Assembly: GCA_937873575.1 (NCBI GenBank)
Contig: CALMPK010000206.1
Location: 1 to 58,169 of the forward strand
Source of the DNA: an uncultured Hyphomicrobiaceae bacterium
GTDB lineage: Bacteria; Pseudomonadota; Alphaproteobacteria; Rhizobiales; Hyphomicrobiaceae
DNA: 58,169 nt
Direction of reading: 5' to 3'
Within the stretch, counting starts at the first letter, position 1, and every line of letters begins with the position of its first letter. The notes beneath the pieces were generated by a model, which was not told where the DNA came from, made no database searches, and saw nothing but the letters and a program-made list of their open reading frames with translations. Position numbers and translations under genes: made by a program. Shown here piece by piece: positions 10,100 to 17,431 of the stretch.

Positions 10100-10426
10100 C
10101 TACTCCGCCAGGTAAACCGCCGTGCCTGCGGCGGTGACCATGAGCATGGAACCGTTGGTGCCCACCGTTTCATAGTCGATGTCAACGCCGATGACGGCAT
10201 TGGCGCCGAGCTTCCTGGCCTCGGCCACCATTTCGGCGATGGCGGTTTCCCGCGCCTCGCTCAAAACCCGCTCATAGGAACCGGAGCGCCCGCCCACCAC
10301 GTCGCGGATGGAGGCGAAGAAATCGCGAAATACATTGGCGCCGAGAATGGCCTCGCCCGCGACCACGCCGAAATAATCGGCGATGCGCTTGCCCTCGACG
10401 GTGTGGGTGGTGGTGACCAGCATCAT
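10100..10426 (-). CDS. ybjQ: YbjQ family (UPF0145, heavy-metal-binding domain) protein
   Basis: 108 aa covering the entire UPF0145 family: an N-terminal [20 protein letters not shown], central [24 protein letters not shown], and [16 protein letters not shown] near the C-terminus. The fold is a dodecin-like pentamer; the function is unproven. The gene is isolated between two copies of a double-hairpin element. The start ATG was chosen at MMLVTT, the usual family start. Confidence 0.85.
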   Translation of the reverse strand: MMLVTTTHTVEGKRIADYFGVVAGEAILGANVFRDFFASIRDVVGGRSGSYERVLSEARETAIAEMVAEARKLGANAVIGVDIDYETVGTNGSMLMVTAAGTAVYLAE

Positions 10427-10437
10427 GTTCTCCGCAA

Positions 10438-10538
10438 GAGCAACCTGACTTTTGCTGGACTCAACAAAAGTCAGACGAGTTGCTCGCCATCATACGTTAG
10501 AGTGGTGGCTTTGATGCAATCAAAGTCATCGCTCTAAC
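10438..10538. repeat. Double-hairpin element, copy 2
   Basis: Hairpin one spans 10438-10485 (GAGCAAC/GTTGCTC foot, GACTTTTG/CAAAAGTC arm). Hairpin two spans 10496-10538 (GTTAGAG/CTCTAAC foot, CTTTGA/TCAAAG arm). Same order, spacing and GTTGCTCGCCATCA linker as the copy at 9656-9756, but hairpin one has a different, still complementary arm. Confidence 0.8.
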
Positions 10539-10542
10539 AAGA

Positions 10543-10563
10543 CCGCCCCCGATATGGGGGCGG
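10543..10563 (-). terminator. Probable terminator downstream of sqr
   Basis: Perfect 8-bp stem CCGCCCCC-GATAT-GGGGGCGG, 25 bp past the sqr stop codon on the minus strand, followed on that strand by TCTTGTT and preceded by AAA. It could work in both directions. Confidence 0.7.
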
Positions 10564-10587
10564 TTTCGGTCTCATGCAATCGGACAA

Positions 10588-11883
10588 TCAGCTCTTGGTC
10601 GGCGTATGCTTGACCTCGCGCAGCTTGTTGATGCCCAGCGCCGCCATGATGGTCTTCTCATAGAAGGTCTCGCTCTTGCCGGTGCGCATCTTGCGCAGGA
10701 AGTATTTTTCGAAACCAATCTTGGCGGCATGCACCCACTTGCCCGACGACGACCAGTTGACGTTGCGCGGCGGGATTTGCGGCTGGGCCACGAAGGCGAC
10801 ACCCGAGTCGCCGAAGTCGGCGAGGCAGACCGCGTTCCAGGTGCCCTCGTGATCGGGCTCCTTGCCGTTCAGCACCTGATGGATGTTCTTGGCCGTGGCC
10901 GTCACCATGGATTCGATCATGAACCCGGTCTTCGGCACGCCGCAGGGCACCGGCGTCTGCGCCATGGGCGGAATGGCCACGCACACGCCCACCGCCCAGA
11001 TGTTCTTGTACTTGGGATTGCGCTGGTGGTTGTCGACGATGGTGAAGCCGCGCGGATTGGACAGGCCCTCGATGCCGCGCACCGCCGGAATGCCGCGGAA
11101 GGCCGGCAGCATCATGGCATATTTGAACGGCAATTCCTTGGTGGCCTTGACCGACCCGTCGTCGGCGACTTCCTCCACCGTCATCTTGCCCTCTTCCACC
11201 TTCTTCACGCGGGTGGAGGTCATCCACTTGATGTGGTGCGAGCGCATCTCGCTCTCGAGCAGGCCCTTGGTGTCGCCCACGCCGTCAAGACCGAGATGGC
11301 CGATATAGGGTTCGGCGGTGACGAAGGTCATGGGCACCTTGTCGCGGATCTTGCGGCGGCGCAGTTCGGTTTCGAGAATGAAGGTGAATTCATAGGCCGG
11401 GCCGAAGCAGGAGGCACCCTGGGCCGCGCCGACGATGATCGGGCCGGGGTTGCGGCAGAATTCCTCGAAGGCCACGCCCGCCTTCTCGGCATGGTCGACA
11501 TGGCACACCGACTGGGTGAAGCCCTCGGGGCCGAAGCCCTCGATCTCGTCAAAGGCCAGTTCCGGCCCGGTGGCGATGATCAGATGGTCATAGGTGATGG
11601 AGGAACCATCCTCCAGGTCCACCGTGTTGTTTTCAGGATGGAGCTTCACCGCCGGCACCGGCTTGAAATTGATGCCCTTCTTGGCGAAGACCGGCCGCAG
11701 ATCCACCTGCACGTCCTTGCGCGAGCGCCAGTTCACCGCCACCCAGGGATTGGACGGCACAAAGTGATAGGCAGGATCCTTGGTAACGACCGTGATCTGG
11801 TCGTTGGGGCCGAGTTCGTCCTTCATTTCATAGGCCATGATGGCGCCGCCGAGGCCCGCACCCATGATGACGATATGTGCCAT
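10588..11883 (-). CDS. sqr: Sulfide:quinone oxidoreductase (FAD/NAD(P)-dependent oxidoreductase)
   Basis: 431 aa. The FAD Rossmann motif is at the N-terminus (HIVIMGAGLGGAIMAYEM). The three redox cysteines of SQR are visible: one in FTQSVCHVDHA, one in AAQGASCFGPAYEF and one in VPCGVPKTGFMIE. It oxidises sulfide to polysulfide or sulfur and reduces ubiquinone at the membrane. The start at 11881-11883 (MAHIVIMG) was preferred because GGGAGAA lies 7 nt upstream; a longer frame to 11928 adds 15 non-conserved residues. It is a single gene read away from the island boundary. Confidence 0.88.
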   Translation of the reverse strand: MAHIVIMGAGLGGAIMAYEMKDELGPNDQITVVTKDPAYHFVPSNPWVAVNWRSRKDVQVDLRPVFAKKGINFKPVPAVKLHPENNTVDLEDGSSITYDHLIIATGPELAFDEIEGFGPEGFTQSVCHVDHAEKAGVAFEEFCRNPGPIIVGAAQGASCFGPAYEFTFILETELRRRKIRDKVPMTFVTAEPYIGHLGLDGVGDTKGLLESEMRSHHIKWMTSTRVKKVEEGKMTVEEVADDGSVKATKELPFKYAMMLPAFRGIPAVRGIEGLSNPRGFTIVDNHQRNPKYKNIWAVGVCVAIPPMAQTPVPCGVPKTGFMIESMVTATAKNIHQVLNGKEPDHEGTWNAVCLADFGDSGVAFVAQPQIPPRNVNWSSSGKWVHAAKIGFEKYFLRKMRTGKSETFYEKTIMAALGINKLREVKHTPTKS

Positions 11884-12126
11884 GCTAGTTCTCCCGAGGT
11901 TAGTGGCGGTCTGGCCGTGAAACGGCATGCCGTCTGCTTATTCCGGCATCAGGATATACGCACCTCATCGCGCTGCAAGTGGCAAGATGGCAAAGAAGCC
12001 CCGCAATTGCTGCAACTTAAGCCCAAAGGTTGATGTTGCGCTGCAACGTGAGGGAATGTGAATGATAGCCGCGTCCGACGGCACAAGAAGCGGATCAGGC
12101 AAACCGCAGAATGTGATGGGAGAAAC

Positions 12127-12176
12127 TGGAGCGGGCGATGGGATTCGAACCCACGACCCCAACCTTGGCAAGGTTA
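12127..12176 (-). pseudogene. tRNA-Gly(GCC) 3' fragment, island attachment site
   Basis: Read on the minus strand this is the anticodon arm (AACC-TTGCCAA-GGTT, anticodon GCC), variable loop, T arm (GGTTCGAATCC) and acceptor 3' strand CGCCCGC-T-CCA of tRNA-Gly. The D arm and 5' acceptor strand are absent, and upstream sequence does not pair. This is the expected left junction when an element integrates into the 3' half of a tRNA gene. The reconstituted tRNA should lie at the right end, beyond the window. Core identity probably covers about 12127-12175. Confidence 0.85.
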
Positions 12177-12248
12177 GAGAGGGTCTACTCCACGATATCC
12201 GGCAATATCCAAAAACACGATAAGGCATTGAAAAATATATGAAACACC

Positions 12249-12278
12249 TTGACATGCTTTTCGTGCCTACGCTAGGGT
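12249..12278 (+). promoter_or_regulatory. Putative integrase promoter
   Basis: TTGACA (12249-12254), an 18-bp spacer, then TAGGGT (12273-12278) in an AT-rich patch between the tRNA fragment and the integrase. Inferred from sequence only. Confidence 0.45.
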
Positions 12279-12299
12279 AGCGCAAACATTTTCCCTCAC

Positions 12300-12321
12300 G
12301 GTGTTGACCAGGTGTTGACCA
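12300..12321 (+). repeat. Tandem 11-bp repeat before the integrase gene
   Basis: GGTGTTGACCA occurs twice in tandem, followed by a degenerate third (GGTGATGACCA) ending at 12334. The position next to the attachment fragment fits integrase arm-type or excisionase binding sites. This is inference. Confidence 0.5.
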
Positions 12322-12358
12322 GCGGTGATGACCATGAGGCCGGTATCGGAGGCCGTTC

Positions 12359-13816
12359 ATGGCAAAGCGTGTAGGCGTGGCATTGACCAAACGTGTCGTC
12401 GATGCGGCTGAAAAGAAGGACAAGCGCTACTATCTCTGGGATAGCGAGCTGTCCGGTTTCGGTCTGCGTGTCGAGACCAGCGGCGCTAAGACCTTCATCG
12501 TCCGTTATCGGGCCGAAGGTGGCGGCCGGTCCGCAGCTCAGCGCTTCGTGACCGTTGGTCGATCTGGTCCCCTGACGCCGGAGCAGGCCCGCAGGCAAGC
12601 CAAAATCTTACTCGGTGGCGTGGCCAAGGGAGAGGACCCGGCGGACGAACGTCGTGCCAAGCGCCGGGAGATGAGAATCAGCGGCCTGATCGATCTTTAT
12701 GAAGAGGAAGGCTGCGTGATCCAGCGGGGTAAGCGGCAGGGGCAGCCGATGAAGCCGTTGACCAAACAACTGACGCTCGCCCGCCTGCGGAACCATGTGG
12801 TGCCGCTGCTCGGCCACAAGCGCGTCAGTGAAGTCAACGCTGGCGACATCGAACGCTTCGTCCGAGACGTGACTGCCGGTAAGACGAGCCGCGACGAGAA
12901 AATTGGCCCACGTAAGCGCATCATCGTGAAAGGTGGCGAGGGTGCTGCGCGCAAGGTCGTTCGCGACCTCTCCGCCGTCTTCAGCTTCGCCATTCGCAGC
13001 GAGATTGTCGAAAGAAACCCTTGCGAGACCGCCGCTGTCCGGAAAACGGACAATCAGCGGGAGCGCTTCCTGACGCTTGAAGAAGTGGCGCAGCTCGGCG
13101 CTGCGTTAGACGCGTTGGAAGCGGAGGGGGTAAACCCCAAGGCCGTTAACATTGTCCGGCTGTGGGCTCTGACAGGTTGCCGCCGGGAAGAGATTGCTGC
13201 GCTCAAATGGGCCGAGGTCAACCTGGCGGACGGGCTTCTGGAGCTTGACGATAGCAAGACCGGCAAATCCGTCAGGCCGCTCGGCGCGGCCGCTGTCGCT
13301 CTTTTGGAGAGCCTCCCGCGCGAGGTGGCCAGCGGCTTTGTCTTCCCCGCCGAGCGGGGCGAAGGCTATTTTCAGGGCACGAAGCGGATCTGGGCGAAGG
13401 CGGTGAAGAAGGCTCGATTGCCTGGCGTGACTCCGCACACTTTGCGGCACACGATCGGCTCAACGGCCATCTCGACCGGCGAGGCCCTCGCTCTCACTGG
13501 CGCCATTCTCGGTCACTCCAATCCGCGTTCGACCGCGATCTACGCCCATGTCCAGAACGATCCGTCGCGGCGGGCCGCCAATCGCGTCACCAAGAAAATC
13601 GCTGCGGCCCTTGCCGGTAAGACGGTCGGTGTCCGGCGCCCGTCGGCCAAGACAAAGACCGATGATCTCAGCGCTCTCGTGGCCAACCTCGTCGCTCGTC
13701 TTGAGGCGGAAGGCATCGATGGCGCTCAGGCGCAGACGATTTTCGCCGAGGCCATTGCGACAAATGCCGGACGAAAAAAATCGGCGACGTCCACGGTCTC
13801 GTCCAAGGCAGCCTGA
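12359..13816 (+). CDS. int: Tyrosine recombinase / phage-type integrase (DUF4102 N-terminus)
   Basis: 485 aa. The N-terminal arm-binding DUF4102-like domain (LWDSELSGFGLRVETSGAKTF) is followed by a core-binding domain and the catalytic domain. Catalytic residues visible are the first Arg in LTGCRREEIAAL (about 273), HTLRHTIG (about 359-366), LGHSN, and the tyrosine in AIYAHVQ (about 394). It integrates and excises the island at tRNA-Gly. It reads away from the tRNA fragment, with a probable promoter at 12249-12278. The start ATG at 12359 opens MAKRVGVALTKRVVD. Confidence 0.92.
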   Translation: MAKRVGVALTKRVVDAAEKKDKRYYLWDSELSGFGLRVETSGAKTFIVRYRAEGGGRSAAQRFVTVGRSGPLTPEQARRQAKILLGGVAKGEDPADERRAKRREMRISGLIDLYEEEGCVIQRGKRQGQPMKPLTKQLTLARLRNHVVPLLGHKRVSEVNAGDIERFVRDVTAGKTSRDEKIGPRKRIIVKGGEGAARKVVRDLSAVFSFAIRSEIVERNPCETAAVRKTDNQRERFLTLEEVAQLGAALDALEAEGVNPKAVNIVRLWALTGCRREEIAALKWAEVNLADGLLELDDSKTGKSVRPLGAAAVALLESLPREVASGFVFPAERGEGYFQGTKRIWAKAVKKARLPGVTPHTLRHTIGSTAISTGEALALTGAILGHSNPRSTAIYAHVQNDPSRRAANRVTKKIAAALAGKTVGVRRPSAKTKTDDLSALVANLVARLEAEGIDGAQAQTIFAEAIATNAGRKKSATSTVSSKAA

Positions 13817-13926
13817 GTATGTCGGCGCTCACCGAGGTTTTGGCCGCCGCGCGCATCGCCAGCCGCGGGAGATGGTCTTCCACTGCGCGCATATCGAACC
13901 TTCGGCTGAGCGCGGGCGTCTATTGA

Positions 13927-13940
13927 AAATGCCGGCATTT
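13927..13940. promoter_or_regulatory. Palindromic candidate operator of the TA operon
   Basis: Perfect 14-bp palindrome AAATGCCGGCATTT, 35 bp before the antitoxin start. RHH antitoxins of the DUF1778 family autoregulate through palindromic sites, so this is the likely operator. Confidence 0.5.
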
Positions 13941-13974
13941 GGCCGTACATTGTCGATAAAAGAAGGAGGCATTT

Positions 13975-14286
13975 ATGGCTCATGCCCAAAAACGGGAAGA
14001 TCAACCGACAAGCCGCCGCCGGGCCGAAAGGCTGGAAGCGCGGGTAACGGCTGAACAGAAAGCGCTCATCGAGCACGCCGCGGCGCTGGAAGGCCGCAGC
14101 ATCACCGATTTCGTGCTGGCGAGCGTGCAGGATGCCGCCAAACGCACCATTGCGGAGCATGAGGTGATCCGACTCAGCGTCAAAGATTCTCAGGCTTTCG
14201 TCGAGGCCCTTCTCAACCCGCGTGAGCCCGGCCGAAGAATGAGGGAAGGCGTGGCTTCCTACAAGGCATTGATGGGCGAACAATAA
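13975..14286 (+). CDS. DUF1778 ribbon-helix-helix antitoxin (TacA-like)
   Basis: 103 aa. The DUF1778 core is RLEARVTAEQKALIEHAAALEGRSITDFVLASVQDAAKRTI (about residues 19-58), forming an RHH DNA-binding domain. The C-terminal tail (ALLNPREPGRRMREG) is the toxin-neutralising segment in this family. It has a strong ribosome site, AAGGAGG, 7 nt before the ATG. Only 2 nt separate it from the acetyltransferase toxin gene. TacA-type antitoxins bind the toxin and their own promoter. The Arg-rich N-terminus is not typical. Confidence 0.85.
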   Translation: MAHAQKREDQPTSRRRAERLEARVTAEQKALIEHAAALEGRSITDFVLASVQDAAKRTIAEHEVIRLSVKDSQAFVEALLNPREPGRRMREGVASYKALMGEQ

Positions 14287-14288
14287 TC

Positions 14289-14813
14289 GTGGGTTCTACC
14301 GCAAAGCCTGTCATCGAGCTTCTCGACACGGCAAGGCACGACCGTTCACAATTCTCCTGCGGTGTCGAAGCTCTTGATCGCTATCTGCAGTCCCAGGCAG
14401 GACAGGACGCACGGCGGCGTGTCGCCGCTCCCTACGTTCTGCTGGAACCGCCATCCACCACCGTCATCGGCTTCTACACGCTTTCGAATACCTCGGTCCA
14501 GTCAGCCGAGCTCCCGCCCCCATTGGTGAAGAAGCTCCCGCGCTATCCCACCCTGCCGGCTACATTGCTCGGCCGGCTGGCCGTCGACGCGAAGCAGCGC
14601 GGCAAAGCCTTCGGAACACTTCTGCTCCTCGATGCGCTTCGCCGGTGCCTGCGGAGCGAAACTGCCAGCCTGGCGATCATAGTGGATGCCAAGGATGATA
14701 TGGCAGCCTCGTTCTATGAACGGCATGAATTCTACCGCCTGCCTGACCAGCCCAACCGGCTGTTTAAACCCATGGCCGAGGTTGAGAAGCTATTTGTCGA
14801 TTCGACGCCATAA
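14289..14813 (+). CDS. GNAT acetyltransferase toxin (TacT-like)
   Basis: 174 aa, GTG start. It has the conserved toxin N-terminus (FSCGVEALDRYLQSQAGQDARRRVAAPYVL), the acetyl-CoA binding motif in LAVDAKQRGKAFGTLLLLDAL (about residues 96-116), and a C-terminal catalytic tyrosine region FYERHEFYRLPD. TacT toxins acetylate the amino group of charged tRNAs and block translation. Paired with the DUF1778 antitoxin, this is a type II toxin-antitoxin module that may stabilise the island. Confidence 0.85.
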   Translation: MGSTAKPVIELLDTARHDRSQFSCGVEALDRYLQSQAGQDARRRVAAPYVLLEPPSTTVIGFYTLSNTSVQSAELPPPLVKKLPRYPTLPATLLGRLAVDAKQRGKAFGTLLLLDALRRCLRSETASLAIIVDAKDDMAASFYERHEFYRLPDQPNRLFKPMAEVEKLFVDSTP

Positions 14814-15188
14814 CATTCGAGCGTGCCAACTCTGCAACCGCTGGGAGGACAGATTGTCCTCGGGCGCTGATGACTTATACGATATTGCCGAGTGTCTTCG
14901 CTCGCCATCTTCAATGACAGCCGGCTAGATCAGCGTGCTTCCTGAGATCCGTTTTTGCGCTTTTGCGCATTTCCGGCTCTGCGGGGTTGGCGTGCGTCGT
15001 GAAGAACCTTGGTTCGAGTCGTGACTGCGCCACCCGGGCCGGCCCAGACCCGACTACCGTATTAGAGACCTCAATCTGCTGAAAACTAAGAGCTGCAAGC
15101 TGTCGTCTGAGGTCCGCGCCCTCCCATTTCCTGACACGGATCCCTCTCATCGAAAAGAATCCACCTTGACTCCTGACTGGGAAAATAA
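14814..15188. other. Intergenic region without a recognisable gene
   Basis: About 375 bp between the toxin gene and the imuA control region. No open frame with recognisable similarity is seen. A TTGACT at 15166-15171 may be the -35 of the imuA promoter. Confidence 0.6.
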
Positions 15189-15203
15189 GAACAAATAGAG
15201 AAC
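15189..15203 (+). promoter_or_regulatory. LexA box of the imuA-imuB-dnaE2 operon
   Basis: GAACAAATAGAGAAC, an exact GAAC-N7-GAAC, the alphaproteobacterial LexA operator. It lies 38 bp before the imuA start and about 20 bp after a TTGACT, so LexA would cover the core promoter. A third GAAC at 15211-15214 follows at N7-8 spacing. Confidence 0.8.
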
Positions 15204-15240
15204 ATGATAGAGAACCCGTCCCCGGAGGTCAGGAACGAGC

Positions 15241-15993
15241 TTGCGGCCGAAGCCCGCCATAGAGTCTTTGCGCGCCCAGATCGAGCGGATCGAAGGTCGA
15301 TCCCGGCGCGCGACATCGGTGCTTCCCTTCGGAATCCCCGAGGTCGACTCGCGACTCCCCGGCGGCGGGCTGGCACGCGGCGCGCTTCATGAGGTCGCCG
15401 GCGGCAGCAACGGCGCGATCGACGGCGCGGCCGCTGGTCTCTTCGCCGCCGGAATAGCCGCCCGTACGACCGGCAAGACGCTCTGGTGCATCGCCAAGCC
15501 GGACCTGTTCGCTCCGGCGCTGGCTCAGGCAGGCCTTGCGGCCGATCGCGTGGTCTATGTCGAGGCCGGCGACGACAAGACCGTTTTGGCCTGCATGGAG
15601 GAAGGTCTTCGCCATGGTGGCCTCGGCGCCGTCGTCGGCGAGATTGCGCATTTGTCGATGACGGCGTCGCGCCGGCTCCAGCTCGCCGCCGAGGAAACAA
15701 GATCGATCGGCATCGCGCTGCGCCGCTGGCGACGCCACACCGATGCCTACGATTTCGGCGTGCAGACCGCCGCCAGGACGCGCTGGCGCGTCTCCGTCAT
15801 CCCGTCCGAGACGCTACCGGTTCCCGGCATCGGCCGCCACCGCTGGCTGGTCGAGCTGGCCCACGTCAAGGGCGGAGAGAGTGCTGATTTCGAAGTGGAT
15901 GCGTGTGATGAGCAGGGTTGTCTCGCTCTACCTGCCGAACTGGTCGACCGACCGGCTGCGGCGGAAGGCTGGCGACGCGGCGCCTCCGGCTGA
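15241..15993 (+). CDS. imuA: ImuA, RecA-like accessory protein of the mutasome
   Basis: 250 aa, TTG start with GGAGGTC 10 nt upstream. RecA/SulA-like fold: LPFGIPEVDSRLPGGGLARGALHEVAG (about residues 28-54), with a glycine-rich loop in the Walker A position but no canonical GKT. ImuA links ImuB and DnaE2 in error-prone translesion synthesis and is needed for SOS mutagenesis in Caulobacter-type bacteria. It overlaps imuB by 86 nt. It is first in a LexA-controlled operon, here carried by the island. Confidence 0.88.
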   Translation: MRPKPAIESLRAQIERIEGRSRRATSVLPFGIPEVDSRLPGGGLARGALHEVAGGSNGAIDGAAAGLFAAGIAARTTGKTLWCIAKPDLFAPALAQAGLAADRVVYVEAGDDKTVLACMEEGLRHGGLGAVVGEIAHLSMTASRRLQLAAEETRSIGIALRRWRRHTDAYDFGVQTAARTRWRVSVIPSETLPVPGIGRHRWLVELAHVKGGESADFEVDACDEQGCLALPAELVDRPAAAEGWRRGASG

Positions 15994-17431
15994 GGCGCCG
16001 CTCGTGATGATAGGCCGTGAAGGAAACAGGCGGGTGGTGATGGCGGCGGACGCCGCCGCCCAGGCCGCTGGGCTGCGCCCCGGCATGCCTGCCGCCAAGG
16101 CGCAGGTGCTCGTATCCGGCCTGATCGTGCAGGACGCCGATCCGATCGCCGACGCGGAGGCGCTGGAGCGCTTGGCGCTCTGGGCGCTCCAACGCGTCGC
16201 GCCGATCGTCGCCGCCGACCCGCCGGACGGCATCGTGATCGACTCTACCGGCGCGGATCACCTGCATGGCGGCGAAGCCGCCATGATCGAGACCCTGATC
16301 GGCCGGCTGGCCATGTCCGGCGTTACGGCGCGCGGCGCGATCGCGGACACCTGGGGCGCTGCCCATGCGCTCGCCCGTTTCGTCGCCGATCCGTCCGTCA
16401 TCGCGCCGGCGGGGCATGGCGCGGCCGTGATCGATCCGTTGCCGCTTGCCGGGCTGCGCCTGCCGCCCGGCATGGCGGCCGACCTGCGCGTGCTCGGTTT
16501 CGAGCGCATCGGCGATCTCCTGGCCCAGCCGCGCGCTCCGCTGATCCTGCGCTTCGGCCCGGAACTCGGCCGGCGCATCAATCAGGCCCTCGGCGAACTG
16601 GCCGAGCCGATCGAGCCGATCCGGCCTGCCGACCTGATCGAGGTGCAGCGGACCTTCGCGGAGCCCATCGGCGCGGCCGAGACGATCGCCCGCTATGTCG
16701 GCAAGCTCGTCGCGCAGCTCTGCGCCGCGCTCGAGGAAAAGGCCCTCGGCGCCCGCCGTCTCGATCTTCTCTGTCACCGCGTCGACAACCGGATCGAAGC
16801 GGTCCGGGTCGGCATGGCGCAGCCGGTGCGCGACATCAAACGTCTGACCCGCCTCTTGTGCGACCAGATCGAGCAGATCGATCCGGGCTTCGGCATCGAA
16901 CTCATGGCGCTGGCGGCCACGATCGCCGAGCCGCTTCAGCGCCGACAGATCGCCAGCAGCCTGATCGAGGTCGCGACGCCGGACATCTCCGATCTCGTGG
17001 ACACTCTCGCCAACCGCGTCGGCGAGCGGGCGATCTATCGGGCCGCGCCCGTCGCCAGCGACGTGCCGGAGCGCTCCGTCTGCCGTATCCCGGCCATGTC
17101 GCCCGATACCGGCGCGACATGGCCGAGCCATTGGCCGCGGCCGATCCGGCTTCTCCCGCATCCGGAGCGCATCGAGGCGATCGCGCTCCTGCCGGATCAT
17201 CCGCCCGTCTCCTTCACATGGCGCGGCGTGCGCCGCCGTGTGAAGCGCGCGGACGGTCCCGAGCGCATCCATGCGGAGTGGTGGAAGCGCGACGCCGAGC
17301 TTGCCGCGATCCGCGACTATTTCCGCGTCGAAGACCCGTCTGGCGAACGCTACTGGATTTACCGCGCGGGCAATGGCGAGGACCCCGAGACGGGCTCCCA
17401 CCTCTGGTATCTCCATGGGGTGTTCGGATGA
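15908..17431 (+). CDS. imuB: ImuB, catalytically inactive Y-family polymerase homologue
   Basis: 507 aa. It begins [17 protein letters not shown], where active Y-family polymerases have a D-x-D-x-F-F segment, so the first catalytic acidic residue is missing. [13 protein letters not shown] replaces the second catalytic block. A helix-hairpin-helix and little-finger-like part follow (about residues 185-340), then a long C-terminal extension. ImuB acts as the hub that binds the beta clamp, ImuA and DnaE2. An ATG nine bases earlier (15899) is an alternative start. The stop overlaps the dnaE2 start (ATGA). Confidence 0.88.
   Translation: MSRVVSLYLPNWSTDRLRRKAGDAAPPAEAPLVMIGREGNRRVVMAADAAAQAAGLRPGMPAAKAQVLVSGLIVQDADPIADAEALERLALWALQRVAPIVAADPPDGIVIDSTGADHLHGGEAAMIETLIGRLAMSGVTARGAIADTWGAAHALARFVADPSVIAPAGHGAAVIDPLPLAGLRLPPGMAADLRVLGFERIGDLLAQPRAPLILRFGPELGRRINQALGELAEPIEPIRPADLIEVQRTFAEPIGAAETIARYVGKLVAQLCAALEEKALGARRLDLLCHRVDNRIEAVRVGMAQPVRDIKRLTRLLCDQIEQIDPGFGIELMALAATIAEPLQRRQIASSLIEVATPDISDLVDTLANRVGERAIYRAAPVASDVPERSVCRIPAMSPDTGATWPSHWPRPIRLLPHPERIEAIALLPDHPPVSFTWRGVRRRVKRADGPERIHAEWWKRDAELAAIRDYFRVEDPSGERYWIYRAGNGEDPETGSHLWYLHGVFG

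Noticed and set aside
9716-10537. Open frames on both strands through the 141-bp repeat
   Set aside because: Repeating peptides simply reflect the 141-bp period (divisible by 3); no ribosome sites or similarity.
15000-15040. GGTTCGAGTC that looks like a tRNA T arm
   Set aside because: Flanks do not form a T stem or acceptor stem and no anticodon arm is found.
15866-17416. 516-codon minus-strand frame over imuB
   Set aside because: Shadow of imuB; Arg/Asp-rich translation with no domain.
16858-17427. Upstream extension of the dnaE2 frame
   Set aside because: Lies inside imuB in another frame; homology starts at [17 protein letters not shown] with a coupled ATGA overlap.
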